A stretch of 10,953 nt of DNA from JBNJDW01 sp051745265 (lineage in GTDB: Bacteria; Pseudomonadota; Alphaproteobacteria; Micavibrionales; CSBR16-224): the NCBI GenBank assembly GCA_051745265.1, contig JBNJDW010000048.1:1-10953 (forward strand). Reading direction: 5' to 3'. The notes beneath the pieces are model-generated. The model did no database searches and was not told the origin of the DNA. It was given only the letters and a program-made list of their open reading frames with translations. Within the stretch, counting starts at the first letter, position 1; every line of letters starts with the position of its first letter. Both the position numbers and the translations under genes were made by a program. This document shows, one piece after another, positions 1-8,256 of this stretch.

Positions 1-3000
1 TTTCTGGTCGAAAACGGCTTTCATCGTGTCGATACAGTGCGGGAGCCGGGGGAGTTTGCCCTGCGCGGTGATATCATTGATATTTATCCGCCGGGTGCTG
101 ATCAGCCCTGCCGGATTGATCTGTTCGGGGATGAGGTCGAGCAGATCCGCGTTTTTGACCCGATGTCACAAAGAACATCTGAAACCGTTGGCAATGTCTC
201 CTTTACCCCGGTGTCGGAATTACCGCTGGATGAAGACAGCATCCGCCGTTTCCGCGGCCAGTATCGTGAATTATTCGGCATGCCCCAAGATAATGATATG
301 CTCTATGAAACAGTCAAGGAAGGTCGCAGCCATCCGGGGATGGAGCACTGGTTGCCGCTGTTCTTTGAAACGCCGCTGGAAACCATTTTTGATTACGTGC
401 CCAAAGCTACCGTAACCATGGAGCCGCAGATCGAACAGGCCCGTGATGAGCGCCTGAAACAGATTCAGGACTTCTATAATTCAAGGCTTGAGATGCAGGA
501 GGCTGAAAAACAGTCTAAAATCTCGGTCTACAATCCGGTGCCGATAAACAGCCATTATCCTGATGTGGCGGAATGGGATGCACGGCTGTCTGATTATGGT
601 GTTATCCAGTTTTCGCCCTTTACCGCATCCGAAGGACAGGAAGATGCCAAAGCCCGCAAGGGTCGTGATTTCGGCGATGTCCGCGCCCAGCCGGGCGGCG
701 ATGTCTATCAGGCCGTCACCGGCCATGTCAAAACCCTGCTGGACCAGAAAAAACGGGTGCTGATATCAGGCTACAGTGATGGTGCCCGTGATCGTTTGAA
801 ATCCGTATTGTCAGAACAGGGGCTGAAAGGCGCTGAAATTGTCGGCAGCTGGCAATCGGCGCAGGGAATGAAGCCCCGTAACACCGGTTTTATCACGCTG
901 GCTTTGGAACACGGTTTTGAAGCCGGTAAGCTTGCGGTGATTACCGAACAGGATATTCTGGGCGATCGCCTCAGCCGTCCGACGAAAAAACGCCGTAAAT
1001 CATCCGAAGAATTCCTCTCCGAGCTCTCGCAATTATCCGAGGGCGATTATGTCGTTCATGAAGAACACGGTATTGGTAAATTTGAACAATTGGAAACGCT
1101 GGAGGTTATCGGTGTTTCGCATGATTTCCTCAGGGTCATTTATCACGGCGGTGACCGTTTATTTGTACCGGTCGAAAGCCTTGATGTCCTGACCCGTTAT
1201 GGCTCGGCCGATATGATTGTCCAGCTTGACCGGCTTGGTGGTGCCGGATGGCAGGCACGGAAGGCCAAGGTCAAAAAAGACCTGCTGGCCATGGCGCATC
1301 AACTGCTGAAAATCGCCGCTGCCCGATTGTTGAAGAAAACCGAAGTCGTTGAACCGCAGCCAATCGAATATGAGAAATTTGCCGCCGGATTTCCGTTTAT
1401 GGAGACCGAAGACCAGCAACGCGCGATCGAGGACGTGATCGAGGACCTGTCCAAGGGACAGGCAATGGACCGTCTGGTCTGTGGTGATGTGGGTTTCGGT
1501 AAAACCGAGGTTGCCCTCCGCGGTGCCTTTATCATGGCCATGGCCGGTTTTCAGGTGGCGATTGTCGCGCCGACAACTTTGCTGGCCCGGCAGCATTATC
1601 AGGAATTTATCAAACGCTTTAAAGGCTTCCCACTGCGGATCGTCCAGCTGTCCCGCCTGATTAAACCGGTTGAGGCCAAGCGCGTCCGCGAAGAGATTGC
1701 CGCCGGTGATGCCAATATCGTTATCGGCACCCATGCGCTTTTGGGCAAATCAGTTAAATTCAATAATCTGGGCCTGATGATCGTGGATGAGGAACAGCGT
1801 TTCGGTGTGAAGCAAAAAGAACGCCTGAAAGAATTGCAGGCCAATGTCCATGTCCTGACCTTAACCGCAACGCCGATCCCGCGGACCTTGCAGATGTCTT
1901 TGACGGGGGTTAAGGATCTCAGCCTGATGGCAACGCCGCCGATTGACCGGCTGGCGGTCAGAACCTTTATCATGCCGACCGATCCTGTGATTATACGCGA
2001 AGCCCTGATGCGCGAGCATTTCAGAAGCGGGCAGTCTTTCTATGTCTGCCCGCGGATTTCCGATCTGGCGGAGATTGAAACTTTCATGAAAGAACTGGTT
2101 CCGGAGCTTAAAACCATCACCGCCCACGGTCAGATGGATGGCGATGAACTGGAAGACCGCGTTGCCGCCTTTATTGACGGGCAATATGATATTCTGCTGG
2201 CGACCAATATTATTGAATCGGGGATTGATATTCCCAATGTCAATACGATCATAATCCATCGCGCCGATATGTTCGGTCTGGCCCAGCTGTATCAGCTGCG
2301 GGGTCGGATTGGCCGCTCGAAAATGCGCGGTTATGCCTATCTGACTTATGCGCCGTCAAAGAAACTGACCAAAACCGCGGAACAGCGCCTGCATGTGCTG
2401 GAACAGTTAAATACGCTGGGGGCAGGGTTCCAACTGGCCAGCCATGATATGGATATCCGCGGCGCCGGTAATATTCTGGGCGAGGAACAATCAGGCCATG
2501 TCAAAGAGGTCGGTGTTGAACTGTATCACCAGATGCTCGAAGAAGCTGTCGCCGCCGTCCGTGAGGGCCGTGATACCGATGAAGGCGCGCCGATTGGTCA
2601 GCACAGCTTTACCCCGCAGATTGAACTGGGCATGCCGGTCTTGATCCCCGAGCGTTACGTCAAGGATATTAATGTTCGTCTGCAGCTCTACCGCCGTTTG
2701 TCTGATCTGGTGGGGGATGTCGAAATTGAGGGCTTTGCCGCCGAGCTGATTGACCGCTTCGGCGATCTGCCCGAGGAAGTTCAGAACCTGCTCGATGTCA
2801 TCGCCATTAAGCAATTATGCCGCGAGGCCGGTATCGCCAAGGTGGAGGCGGGGCCGAAAGGCGCGGTGCTGAGCTTCCACAATGACAGCTGTGACTATGC
2901 CAATGAATTGGTCGCCTATATGGCCGCCAATGCCGGGATGGTCAAGCTGCGCCCCGATCAGAAACTGGTCTTTACCCGTGTCTGGCCCGAAAACCGCCAT

Positions 3001-3063
3001 CGGGTGCAGGGCGTTCGAAAACTGCTGCAGACACTGGTCGGATTAAAGCCGGATACGGATTAA
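1..3063 (+). CDS. mfd: Transcription-repair coupling factor Mfd (5' end cut off by window edge)
   Basis: Mfd is a DNA translocase that removes RNA polymerase stalled at lesions and recruits UvrA for nucleotide excision repair. The reading frame is open from base 1, giving 1020 visible residues. Comparison with the remembered E. coli protein suggests about 143 N-terminal residues are missing. In window residues: a UvrB-like D2 region comes first, with R22, R38 and F42 at the spacing of E. coli UvrA-contact residues R165, R181 and F185. The CarD-like RNA-polymerase-interacting domain is at about 341-405 (GDYVVHEEHGIGKF). The helicase core has Walker A GFGKT (K501), DEEQ box 596-599, motif III TATPIPRT near 622, motif V ATNIIESGIDIP and motif VI QLRGRIGR near 765-772. 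The C-terminal TRCF domain begins near PQIELGMP. The TAA stop is at 3061-3063. The frame looks intact. Identification is secure; the true start is outside the window. Confidence 0.98.
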   Translation, partial: FLVENGFHRVDTVREPGEFALRGDIIDIYPPGADQPCRIDLFGDEVEQIRVFDPMSQRTSETVGNVSFTPVSELPLDEDSIRRFRGQYRELFGMPQDNDMLYETVKEGRSHPGMEHWLPLFFETPLETIFDYVPKATVTMEPQIEQARDERLKQIQDFYNSRLEMQEAEKQSKISVYNPVPINSHYPDVAEWDARLSDYGVIQFSPFTASEGQEDAKARKGRDFGDVRAQPGGDVYQAVTGHVKTLLDQKKRVLISGYSDGARDRLKSVLSEQGLKGAEIVGSWQSAQGMKPRNTGFITLALEHGFEAGKLAVITEQDILGDRLSRPTKKRRKSSEEFLSELSQLSEGDYVVHEEHGIGKFEQLETLEVIGVSHDFLRVIYHGGDRLFVPVESLDVLTRYGSADMIVQLDRLGGAGWQARKAKVKKDLLAMAHQLLKIAAARLLKKTEVVEPQPIEYEKFAAGFPFMETEDQQRAIEDVIEDLSKGQAMDRLVCGDVGFGKTEVALRGAFIMAMAGFQVAIVAPTTLLARQHYQEFIKRFKGFPLRIVQLSRLIKPVEAKRVREEIAAGDANIVIGTHALLGKSVKFNNLGLMIVDEEQRFGVKQKERLKELQANVHVLTLTATPIPRTLQMSLTGVKDLSLMATPPIDRLAVRTFIMPTDPVIIREALMREHFRSGQSFYVCPRISDLAEIETFMKELVPELKTITAHGQMDGDELEDRVAAFIDGQYDILLATNIIESGIDIPNVNTIIIHRADMFGLAQLYQLRGRIGRSKMRGYAYLTYAPSKKLTKTAEQRLHVLEQLNTLGAGFQLASHDMDIRGAGNILGEEQSGHVKEVGVELYHQMLEEAVAAVREGRDTDEGAPIGQHSFTPQIELGMPVLIPERYVKDINVRLQLYRRLSDLVGDVEIEGFAAELIDRFGDLPEEVQNLLDVIAIKQLCREAGIAKVEAGPKGAVLSFHNDSCDYANELVAYMAANAGMVKLRPDQKLVFTRVWPENRHRVQGVRKLLQTLVGLKPDTD

Positions 3064-3076
3064 ACGGCAGCTTCAG

Positions 3077-3102
3077 ATATCCTGAATATCAGGTATTTTT
3101 TT
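3077..3102 (+). terminator. Probable intrinsic terminator after mfd
   Basis: A hairpin with stem CCTGA/TCAGG (3081-3085 with 3089-3093) and a 3-base loop lies 17 bases beyond the end of the frame. ATA 3077-3079 pairs with TAT 3094-3096 past one bulged T, extending the stem. A run of seven T (3096-3102) follows. The position just after the mfd stop and the T-run fit a rho-independent terminator, although the stem is short and not very GC rich. It would separate mfd from the secG-pyrG unit. Confidence 0.55.
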
Positions 3103-3188
3103 CAGGGGAAAAGTTCATTCAGCTCTGGAAATTCATATCAAAACCCTGTACAGATAAGACAGCTTAAATAAATAACAGGTTTTAAATC

Positions 3189-3653
3189 ATGGATGCAGTT
3201 GTCTTGGTGATACATTTAATGCTGGCGCTGGCATTAATCGCTGTTGTACTGGTTCAGCAATCCGAAGGCGGAGGGCTGGGGATCGGCGGCGGTTCCGGCG
3301 GTGGTATGGGCGGCCTTGCAACCGCGCGCGGTACAGCTAATCTGCTGACCCGGCTGACGGCTATTCTGGCGTTTGGTTTCCTGATTACCAGCCTGTCACT
3401 CGCGATATTGGCCAAAGATCAGGTTTCAAGCCGTCCGGACAGTATCCTTGAATTGGCTGAGGATCCTGAAACAGATGTGCCGGTATCCGGTGATTCTGCT
3501 GTTACGGGCGATGATCAGGCCGCAGAAGGCTCTGATAACGCTGAGGCTGCTGATGTAACCGAAGGCGATGAGGCCGAAGCTGTTAATGATAACGGCGAAG
3601 ATGATGCCGAAACAGAGCCCAAACAAGAACCTGCCGTTCCGATTTCAGAATAA
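3189..3653 (+). CDS. secG: Preprotein translocase subunit SecG with acidic C-terminal tail
   Basis: SecG is the small auxiliary subunit of the SecYEG inner-membrane channel and assists SecA-driven export. The 154-residue product has two hydrophobic segments, about residues 4-22 and 54-75. They are joined by the family's glycine-rich loop (VLVQQSEGGGLG, then a G/S-rich run and GLATARGTAN). Residues 77 to 154 form a low-complexity tail rich in Asp, Glu and Ala, with a single Lys among the last 69 residues. This makes the protein clearly longer than E. coli SecG (110 residues). By the known E. coli topology the tail would face the periplasm. The ATG is preceded by only a weak Shine-Dalgarno (AGG at 3177-3179, 9 bases away). 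pyrG starts 18 bases after the stop, so the two are probably cotranscribed. The fold assignment is firm; the role of the tail is unknown. Confidence 0.93.
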   Translation: MDAVVLVIHLMLALALIAVVLVQQSEGGGLGIGGGSGGGMGGLATARGTANLLTRLTAILAFGFLITSLSLAILAKDQVSSRPDSILELAEDPETDVPVSGDSAVTGDDQAAEGSDNAEAADVTEGDEAEAVNDNGEDDAETEPKQEPAVPISE

Positions 3654-3671
3654 GCGCCTGCGAGGCTTTTA

Positions 3672-5291
3672 ATGACACGCTATATTTTCATCACCGGTGG
3701 TGTGGTTTCTTCCCTTGGGAAGGGGCTTGCCGCCGCGGCTCTTGGTGCCTTGTTACAGGCGCGGGGGTTTAAAGTCAGACTGCGTAAGCTTGATCCCTAT
3801 CTGAATGTTGATCCCGGCACGATGAGCCCTTATCAGCACGGCGAGGTCTATGTCACCGATGATGGCGCCGAAACCGATCTGGATCTGGGCCATTATGAAC
3901 GCTTTACCGGTGTATCAGCCCATCAGGGCGATAATATTACCACCGGGCGTATCTATTCCAATGTGATCCAAAAGGAACGCCATGGCGATTATCTGGGCGC
4001 AACCGTGCAGGTTATTCCCCATGTCACCAACGAGATCAAAGACTTTATCGGCACGGTCGATGATGACAGTGATTTTGTCATCTGCGAGATCGGCGGTACG
4101 GTCGGCGATATTGAGGGGCTGCCCTTTTTGGAGGCCATCCGTCAATTCGGCAATGAAGTCGGCCCGGAAAAGGCGCTGTTTATCCATATGACCCTGATGC
4201 CCTATATTCCGGCAGCGGGGGAGCTTAAAACCAAGCCGACCCAGCACTCGGTCAAGGAATTGCTTTCGGTCGGTATTCAGCCGCAGATTTTGATGGTCCG
4301 CGCGGATCGCCCGATCCCCCGCGATGAAAGACGTAAAATCGCGCTGTTCTGTAACCTGCGCGAAGACCGCGTTATCCCCGCGATTGACGTAAACCATATT
4401 TATCAGGTGCCGATCAGTTATCATGATCAGGGACTGGATGAACAGGTAGTTGAATATTTCGGTCTGAATGCCGCTTTGCCCGATCTTGGCAACTGGCAGG
4501 ACATCGTCAGCCGTTTGGAAAAGCCCGAGGGTGAAGTCACCATTGGTATTGTCGGTAAATATACAGCCCTGCTGGATTGTTATAAATCCCTTGCCGAGGC
4601 GCTGACTCATGGCGGTATTGCCAATAATATCCGTGTGCGGATGAAGTGGATTGATGCCGAAGCGCTGGAAAGTGATATGGAGCCGCTGGCCAATATAGAT
4701 GCCATTCTGGTGCCCGGCGGCTTTGGTGAGCGCGGTACCGAAGGCAAAATCTCTGCCATCGAATACGCCCGTGAAAACAATATTCCGTTTTTCGGTATTT
4801 GTCTGGGCCTGCAGATGGCGGTTGTTGAAGCCGCCCGTAATCTGGCCGGTATTGAAAATGCCGGATCAACCGAGTTTGGCAGCTTTAAAAACCCGGTCGT
4901 GGGCCTGATGACTGAATGGATGAACAAGGATGAACTGGTCAGACGCAATGCCAATGATGATCTGGGCGGGACCATGCGTCTTGGCGCTTATCCGGCAAAG
5001 CTTGCCATGGGATCAAAAATCTCTGAAATCTATGGCGCGGCTGATATCAGCGAACGTCACCGCCACCGTTATGAAGTCAACAGCCATTACTGCCCGGAAC
5101 TTGAAAAACACGGCCTGCATTTTGCCGGCACATCACCCGATGGCATGCTGCCTGAAACGATTGAACGTGAAGATCACCCGTGGTTTATTGCCGTTCAATA
5201 TCATCCGGAATTGAAATCCAGACCTTTTGAACCACATCCGTTGTTTGTCTCGTTTATCAAGGCGGCGGTGGACAAGTCACGTCTGGTCTGA
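3672..5291 (+). CDS. pyrG: CTP synthase (glutamine-hydrolysing)
   Basis: This enzyme makes CTP from UTP, ATP and glutamine, the last step of de novo pyrimidine nucleotide synthesis in the cytoplasm. At 539 residues it is normal family length. The N-terminal amidoligase domain shows the P-loop GGVVSSLGKG (K17), the KLDPYLNVDPGTM block, GAETDLDLGHYERF and EIGGTVGDIEG. The C-terminal class I glutamine amidotransferase domain has the oxyanion strand GGFGERG, nucleophile C377 in GICLGLQ, and H511 and E513 in QYHPE, which complete the catalytic triad. The ATG at 3672 has a good ribosome site, GAGG at 3662-3665, 6 bases upstream. It follows secG by 18 bases, the usual alphaproteobacterial pairing. 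All catalytic residues are present and nothing is unusual. Confidence 0.98.
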   Translation: MTRYIFITGGVVSSLGKGLAAAALGALLQARGFKVRLRKLDPYLNVDPGTMSPYQHGEVYVTDDGAETDLDLGHYERFTGVSAHQGDNITTGRIYSNVIQKERHGDYLGATVQVIPHVTNEIKDFIGTVDDDSDFVICEIGGTVGDIEGLPFLEAIRQFGNEVGPEKALFIHMTLMPYIPAAGELKTKPTQHSVKELLSVGIQPQILMVRADRPIPRDERRKIALFCNLREDRVIPAIDVNHIYQVPISYHDQGLDEQVVEYFGLNAALPDLGNWQDIVSRLEKPEGEVTIGIVGKYTALLDCYKSLAEALTHGGIANNIRVRMKWIDAEALESDMEPLANIDAILVPGGFGERGTEGKISAIEYARENNIPFFGICLGLQMAVVEAARNLAGIENAGSTEFGSFKNPVVGLMTEWMNKDELVRRNANDDLGGTMRLGAYPAKLAMGSKISEIYGAADISERHRHRYEVNSHYCPELEKHGLHFAGTSPDGMLPETIEREDHPWFIAVQYHPELKSRPFEPHPLFVSFIKAAVDKSRLV

Positions 5292-5305
5292 ACCGGCCTT
5301 TAAAC

Positions 5306-5333
5306 TTGACTTACATTACATATTGTTTATAAA
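5306..5333 (+). promoter_or_regulatory. Probable sigma70-type promoter for kdsA
   Basis: TTGACT (5306-5311) and TATAAA (5328-5333) are separated by 16 bases. Each hexamer matches the housekeeping consensus at five of six positions. The pair lies in the 80-base gap between pyrG and kdsA, in AT-rich sequence. A start near 5340 would give a leader of about 30 bases holding the kdsA ribosome site AAAGGA (5358-5363). It suggests that kdsA and the following exonuclease gene can be transcribed independently of secG-pyrG. Confidence 0.6.
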
Positions 5334-5371
5334 TATCGACATATTTACTGCATTCGCAAAGGACGTTTATT

Positions 5372-6229
5372 ATGACGCAAAACCATCAGGTCAAAGTTCA
5401 AAATCTTACCATCGCCAATGATCTTCCCTTTACGCTGCTGGCCGGGCCCTGCGCGCTCGAAAGCCGCGATCATGCCATGGATATGTCCGGCGCGTTGAAG
5501 GAACTGACGACAAAGCTTGGGATCGGCCTTGTTTATAAAACGTCTTTTGATAAAGCAAACCGGACGTCAATCCATTCCAGCCGCGGCCTTGGCATTGAAA
5601 AAGGCCTGCCGATCCTGGCGGATGTCAAAAAGGAAATGGGCTTGCCGGTTGTGACGGATATTCATTTGCCTGAACAGTGCGCCGAAGTTGGTGAGGTCGC
5701 GGATATCCTGCAAATTCCGGCTTTTCTGTGCCGCCAGACCGATCTGTTGGTGGCGGCGGCCAAAACCGGCAAAGCCATCAATGTTAAAAAAGGCCAGTTC
5801 ATGGCGCCTTGGGACATGGCCAATGTTGCTAAAAAAGTGACCGATAGCGGCAATGCGAATGTGATGCTTTGCGAACGCGGGGCAAGTTTTGGCTATAATA
5901 CGCTGGTCTCTGACATGCGGGCGCTGCCGATTATGGCGGAAACCGGCCATCCGGTTGTTTTTGATGCCACGCATTCGGTTCAACAGCCGGGCGGGGCAGG
6001 GAATACAACATCCGGTGACCGCCGTTTTGTGCCGGTTCTGGCCCGGGCGGCTATTGCGGTTGGCGTTGCGGCGGTGTTCATGGAAACACATCAGGATCCT
6101 GACAGCGCCCCCAGTGACGGCCCGAATATGGTTAAACTGGAAGATATGGAAGCGGTGCTGACCCAATTGCTGGAAATTGATCATCTGGTCAAATCAAAAG
6201 GCTATGATGGCCTGAAAGCAGTCGCCTGA
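5372..6229 (+). CDS. kdsA: 3-deoxy-8-phosphooctulonate synthase (Kdo-8-P synthase)
   Basis: KdsA condenses phosphoenolpyruvate with arabinose 5-phosphate to give Kdo-8-phosphate, the committed step to the Kdo sugar of the lipopolysaccharide inner core. The 285-residue TIM-barrel protein has the expected blocks: AGPCALES, YKTSFDKANRTS, VTDIH, KKGQFMAPWDM, CERGASFGYNTLVSDMR, FDATHSVQQPGG and the metal-side METHQDPDSAPSDGPN near the C-terminus. Residue C27 in AGPC occupies the position of the metal-ligand Cys of Aquifex KdsA. E. coli KdsA, a metal-independent enzyme, has Asn there, so this one is probably the metal-dependent class. The ATG has AAAGGA at 5358-5363, 8 bases upstream. The stop is only 2 bases before the next ATG. 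The substrate could in principle be that of the related DAHP synthase, but the motif set is typical of KdsA. Confidence 0.96.
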   Translation: MTQNHQVKVQNLTIANDLPFTLLAGPCALESRDHAMDMSGALKELTTKLGIGLVYKTSFDKANRTSIHSSRGLGIEKGLPILADVKKEMGLPVVTDIHLPEQCAEVGEVADILQIPAFLCRQTDLLVAAAKTGKAINVKKGQFMAPWDMANVAKKVTDSGNANVMLCERGASFGYNTLVSDMRALPIMAETGHPVVFDATHSVQQPGGAGNTTSGDRRFVPVLARAAIAVGVAAVFMETHQDPDSAPSDGPNMVKLEDMEAVLTQLLEIDHLVKSKGYDGLKAVA

Positions 6230-6231
6230 TT

Positions 6232-6822
6232 ATGAGATCCCTCGTTCTTGACATTGAGACCACCGGCCTGTTTGTCAAAGACGGTCACCGGATTACTGAA
6301 ATCGGCATTGTCGAGCTGTGGAATAACAAGCCGACGGGAAAAACACTGCATTTGTATTTTAACCCGGAACGCGATGTGCCGCCGGAGATCACGGACCTGA
6401 CCGGTCTGACAGAAGAATTCCTGGCCGATAAGCCGAAATTCAACCAGCATGCCGAGGAAATTCGCGATTTCATCGGCGATGATCCCATTATTATAACCTG
6501 CCGCCAGCATGACGATTATACGCTTGATATTGCTTTTCTGGCGGCAGAGCTTGAAAAATCAGCTGTGGATCGCCCGATCCCGGATAAACAGTGGCAGAAT
6601 GTCCGCCCCTGGTCTGAAAAAATGTTTGGTTATGAGGGCGCGAAGCTTGATAACGTGCTCGACCATTACGGCGTTGACCGCAGTGAACGGATCAATAAAG
6701 GCCATAGCGCGCTTTTGGATGCTTTGCTGCTGGCAAAAATCTATCCCCGGCTGTTGGCGGATTACCGGAAATTTCAACATGCTCAGGGGCCTGCATCGGG
6801 TAAAAAAGGCCCGTCATTGTAA
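6232..6822 (+). CDS. DEDDh-family 3'-5' exonuclease (DnaQ-like)
   Basis: A 196-residue protein of the DnaQ/RNase T exonuclease fold. Exo I is LDIETTG with D7 and E9. ITEIGIVEL and DLTGLTEEFLADKP are the usual blocks that follow. Exo II supplies D99 in LDIAFL. Exo III epsilon is HSALLDA with H158 and D163. All five residues for two-metal exonuclease chemistry are therefore present. Exo II is unusual: where epsilon subunits read HNAxFD, this has TCRQHDDYTLD. The protein is shorter than E. coli DnaQ (243 residues). I see no obvious clamp-binding motif, and its C-terminus is Gly/Lys rich. It could be the polymerase III proofreading subunit or a separate DNA or RNA trimming nuclease; sequence alone does not decide. 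The ATG lies 2 bases after the kdsA stop, with no ribosome site of its own beyond kdsA codons, so translational coupling is likely. This gene is not part of the usual synteny. Confidence 0.85.
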   Translation: MRSLVLDIETTGLFVKDGHRITEIGIVELWNNKPTGKTLHLYFNPERDVPPEITDLTGLTEEFLADKPKFNQHAEEIRDFIGDDPIIITCRQHDDYTLDIAFLAAELEKSAVDRPIPDKQWQNVRPWSEKMFGYEGAKLDNVLDHYGVDRSERINKGHSALLDALLLAKIYPRLLADYRKFQHAQGPASGKKGPSL

Positions 6823-6914
6823 TGCTGTGATATTTTATCCGGTTCTCTTTTACGCATATCCACTTGTCCTTTTAATTTTCTTTGCTACTCTTGTTTCAAC
6901 GAATACTTAATGTT

Positions 6915-6920
6915 GAGGAG
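6915..6920 (+). promoter_or_regulatory. Ribosome binding site fixing the eno start
   Basis: GAGGAG lies 6 bases before the ATG at 6927. An upstream in-frame ATG at 6882 would add 15 residues that enolases do not have and lacks a comparable site. The remaining leader from 6823 is pyrimidine rich. A weak promoter candidate there is TTGTCC 6864-6869, 16 bases, then TACTCT 6886-6891, too poor to call separately. Confidence 0.8.
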
Positions 6921-6926
6921 ACTGTG

Positions 6927-8201
6927 ATGTATGCTATTGAAAATATCCATGCCCGTGAAATTCTGGACAGCCGCGGTAACCCGACGGTAGAGGTTGACCT
7001 GTATCTTGAGGGCGGTGGATTTGGCCGGGCAGCCGTGCCATCAGGCGCATCAACAGGGGCGTATGAAGCGGTTGAACTGCGCGATGGTGACAAGGACCGT
7101 TATCTTGGCAAGGGCGTGACCAAGGCCGTCAATGGCGTAAATACTGAAATCCTCGAACATTTGAAAACCGGAAATATCACAGATCAGGCAGATCTGGACC
7201 AGATGCTGATCGATCTGGATGGCACAACAAATAAAGGCCGTTTGGGGGCCAATGCCTTGCTGGGGGTCAGTCTGGCATTCGCCCGGGCCCGGGCCTGTAT
7301 GCATGGGGAGCCTTTGTTCGTAGAACTTGGCGGTTCAGATGCTGTTTTGTTGCCTGTTCCGATGATGAATATCATTAATGGCGGCGCCCATGCGGATAAT
7401 GCTGTTGATGTGCAGGAATTCATGATTATGCCGGTCGGTGCGACCTCAATTGCCGAGGCGGTTCGTATGGGCGCCGAAGTGTTCCACAGCCTAAAGAAAC
7501 AGCTCTCTGCCGCCGGTTACAGCACCAATGTTGGTGATGAAGGGGGCTTCGCGCCCGAGCTTAAAGCAACGAGTGAAGCCCTTGATTTTGTTATGAAGGC
7601 GATTGAGGGCGCCGGTTATAAACCGGGTGAGGATATTGCGCTTGCGCTTGATGTTGCGGCCAGTGAATTCTGCGATGACGGTGTTTATCATATGAAAGGT
7701 GAAGACGCGGTTTATTCATCGGATCAGATGATTGAATATTACCGCAATCTGATTGACCGCTACCCGATTATATCTATTGAAGACGGCCTTGATGAAGATG
7801 ACTGGAAAGGCTGGAAAAATCTGAACGCTGCCCTGGGCGATCGCGTGCAGCTGGTCGGGGATGATCTGTTTGTCACCAACCCGGACCGTTTAAAGCGCGG
7901 TATTGATGAAGAGGCTGGTAATGCCATCCTGATCAAGGTTAACCAAATCGGTACATTAAGCGAAACTCTGGAGGCCGTCGGCATGGCGCAAAGCACAGAG
8001 ATGGGCGTTGTCATGTCGCACCGTTCGGGCGAGACGGAGGATGTCATCATTGCGGATCTGGCGGTTGCGACCGGTTGCGGACAAATAAAAACCGGATCAA
8101 TGTCGCGTTCAGATCGCGTTGCCAAATACAATCAACTGATCCGTATTGAAGAACTGCTGGGCGCACGGGCAGAATATGCGGGCCGCAGCATTGTAAAATA
8201 A
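6927..8201 (+). CDS. eno: Enolase (phosphopyruvate hydratase)
   Basis: Enolase interconverts 2-phosphoglycerate and phosphoenolpyruvate in glycolysis and gluconeogenesis; in many bacteria it also serves in the RNA degradosome. The 424-residue product has normal length. It begins MYAIENIHAREILDSRGNP, the typical N-terminus, which is why the ATG at 6927 is chosen over 6882. Other landmarks are the mobile-loop GASTGAYEAVELRD, NGGAHADN, GDEGGFAP (acid/base E205), metal ligands in ALDVAASEF, SIEDGLDEDDW and GDDLFVTN, the catalytic K337 in ILIKVNQIG, and SHRSGETED. All active-site residues are present. The product phosphoenolpyruvate is also a substrate of KdsA encoded upstream. No clear terminator follows. 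Confidence 0.98.
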   Translation: MYAIENIHAREILDSRGNPTVEVDLYLEGGGFGRAAVPSGASTGAYEAVELRDGDKDRYLGKGVTKAVNGVNTEILEHLKTGNITDQADLDQMLIDLDGTTNKGRLGANALLGVSLAFARARACMHGEPLFVELGGSDAVLLPVPMMNIINGGAHADNAVDVQEFMIMPVGATSIAEAVRMGAEVFHSLKKQLSAAGYSTNVGDEGGFAPELKATSEALDFVMKAIEGAGYKPGEDIALALDVAASEFCDDGVYHMKGEDAVYSSDQMIEYYRNLIDRYPIISIEDGLDEDDWKGWKNLNAALGDRVQLVGDDLFVTNPDRLKRGIDEEAGNAILIKVNQIGTLSETLEAVGMAQSTEMGVVMSHRSGETEDVIIADLAVATGCGQIKTGSMSRSDRVAKYNQLIRIEELLGARAEYAGRSIVK

Positions 8202-8256
8202 GGATTTTATTGCATCTAAGCTGATTTTGCTTTTCTAAAAAGCTGTGCCATGATAA

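Noticed and set aside
1159..1734. 191-codon open frame on the - strand within mfd
   Set aside because: It is a shadow of the conserved helicase core with no recognisable domain and no credible start context.
3915..4610. 231-codon open frame on the - strand within pyrG
   Set aside because: It is fully antisense to a pyrG with intact catalytic motifs and resembles no family. Long antisense frames arise from the codon bias of the sense gene.
6882..6926. Longer eno start adding 15 residues
   Set aside because: Enolases begin at the MYAIENIHAREI-type N-terminus, and the GAGGAG ribosome site points to the ATG at 6927.
8229..8243. Hairpin GCTTTT-CTA-AAAAGC after eno as terminator
   Set aside because: The stem is mostly A-T and no T-run follows (TGTGCC), so it lacks the features of an intrinsic terminator.
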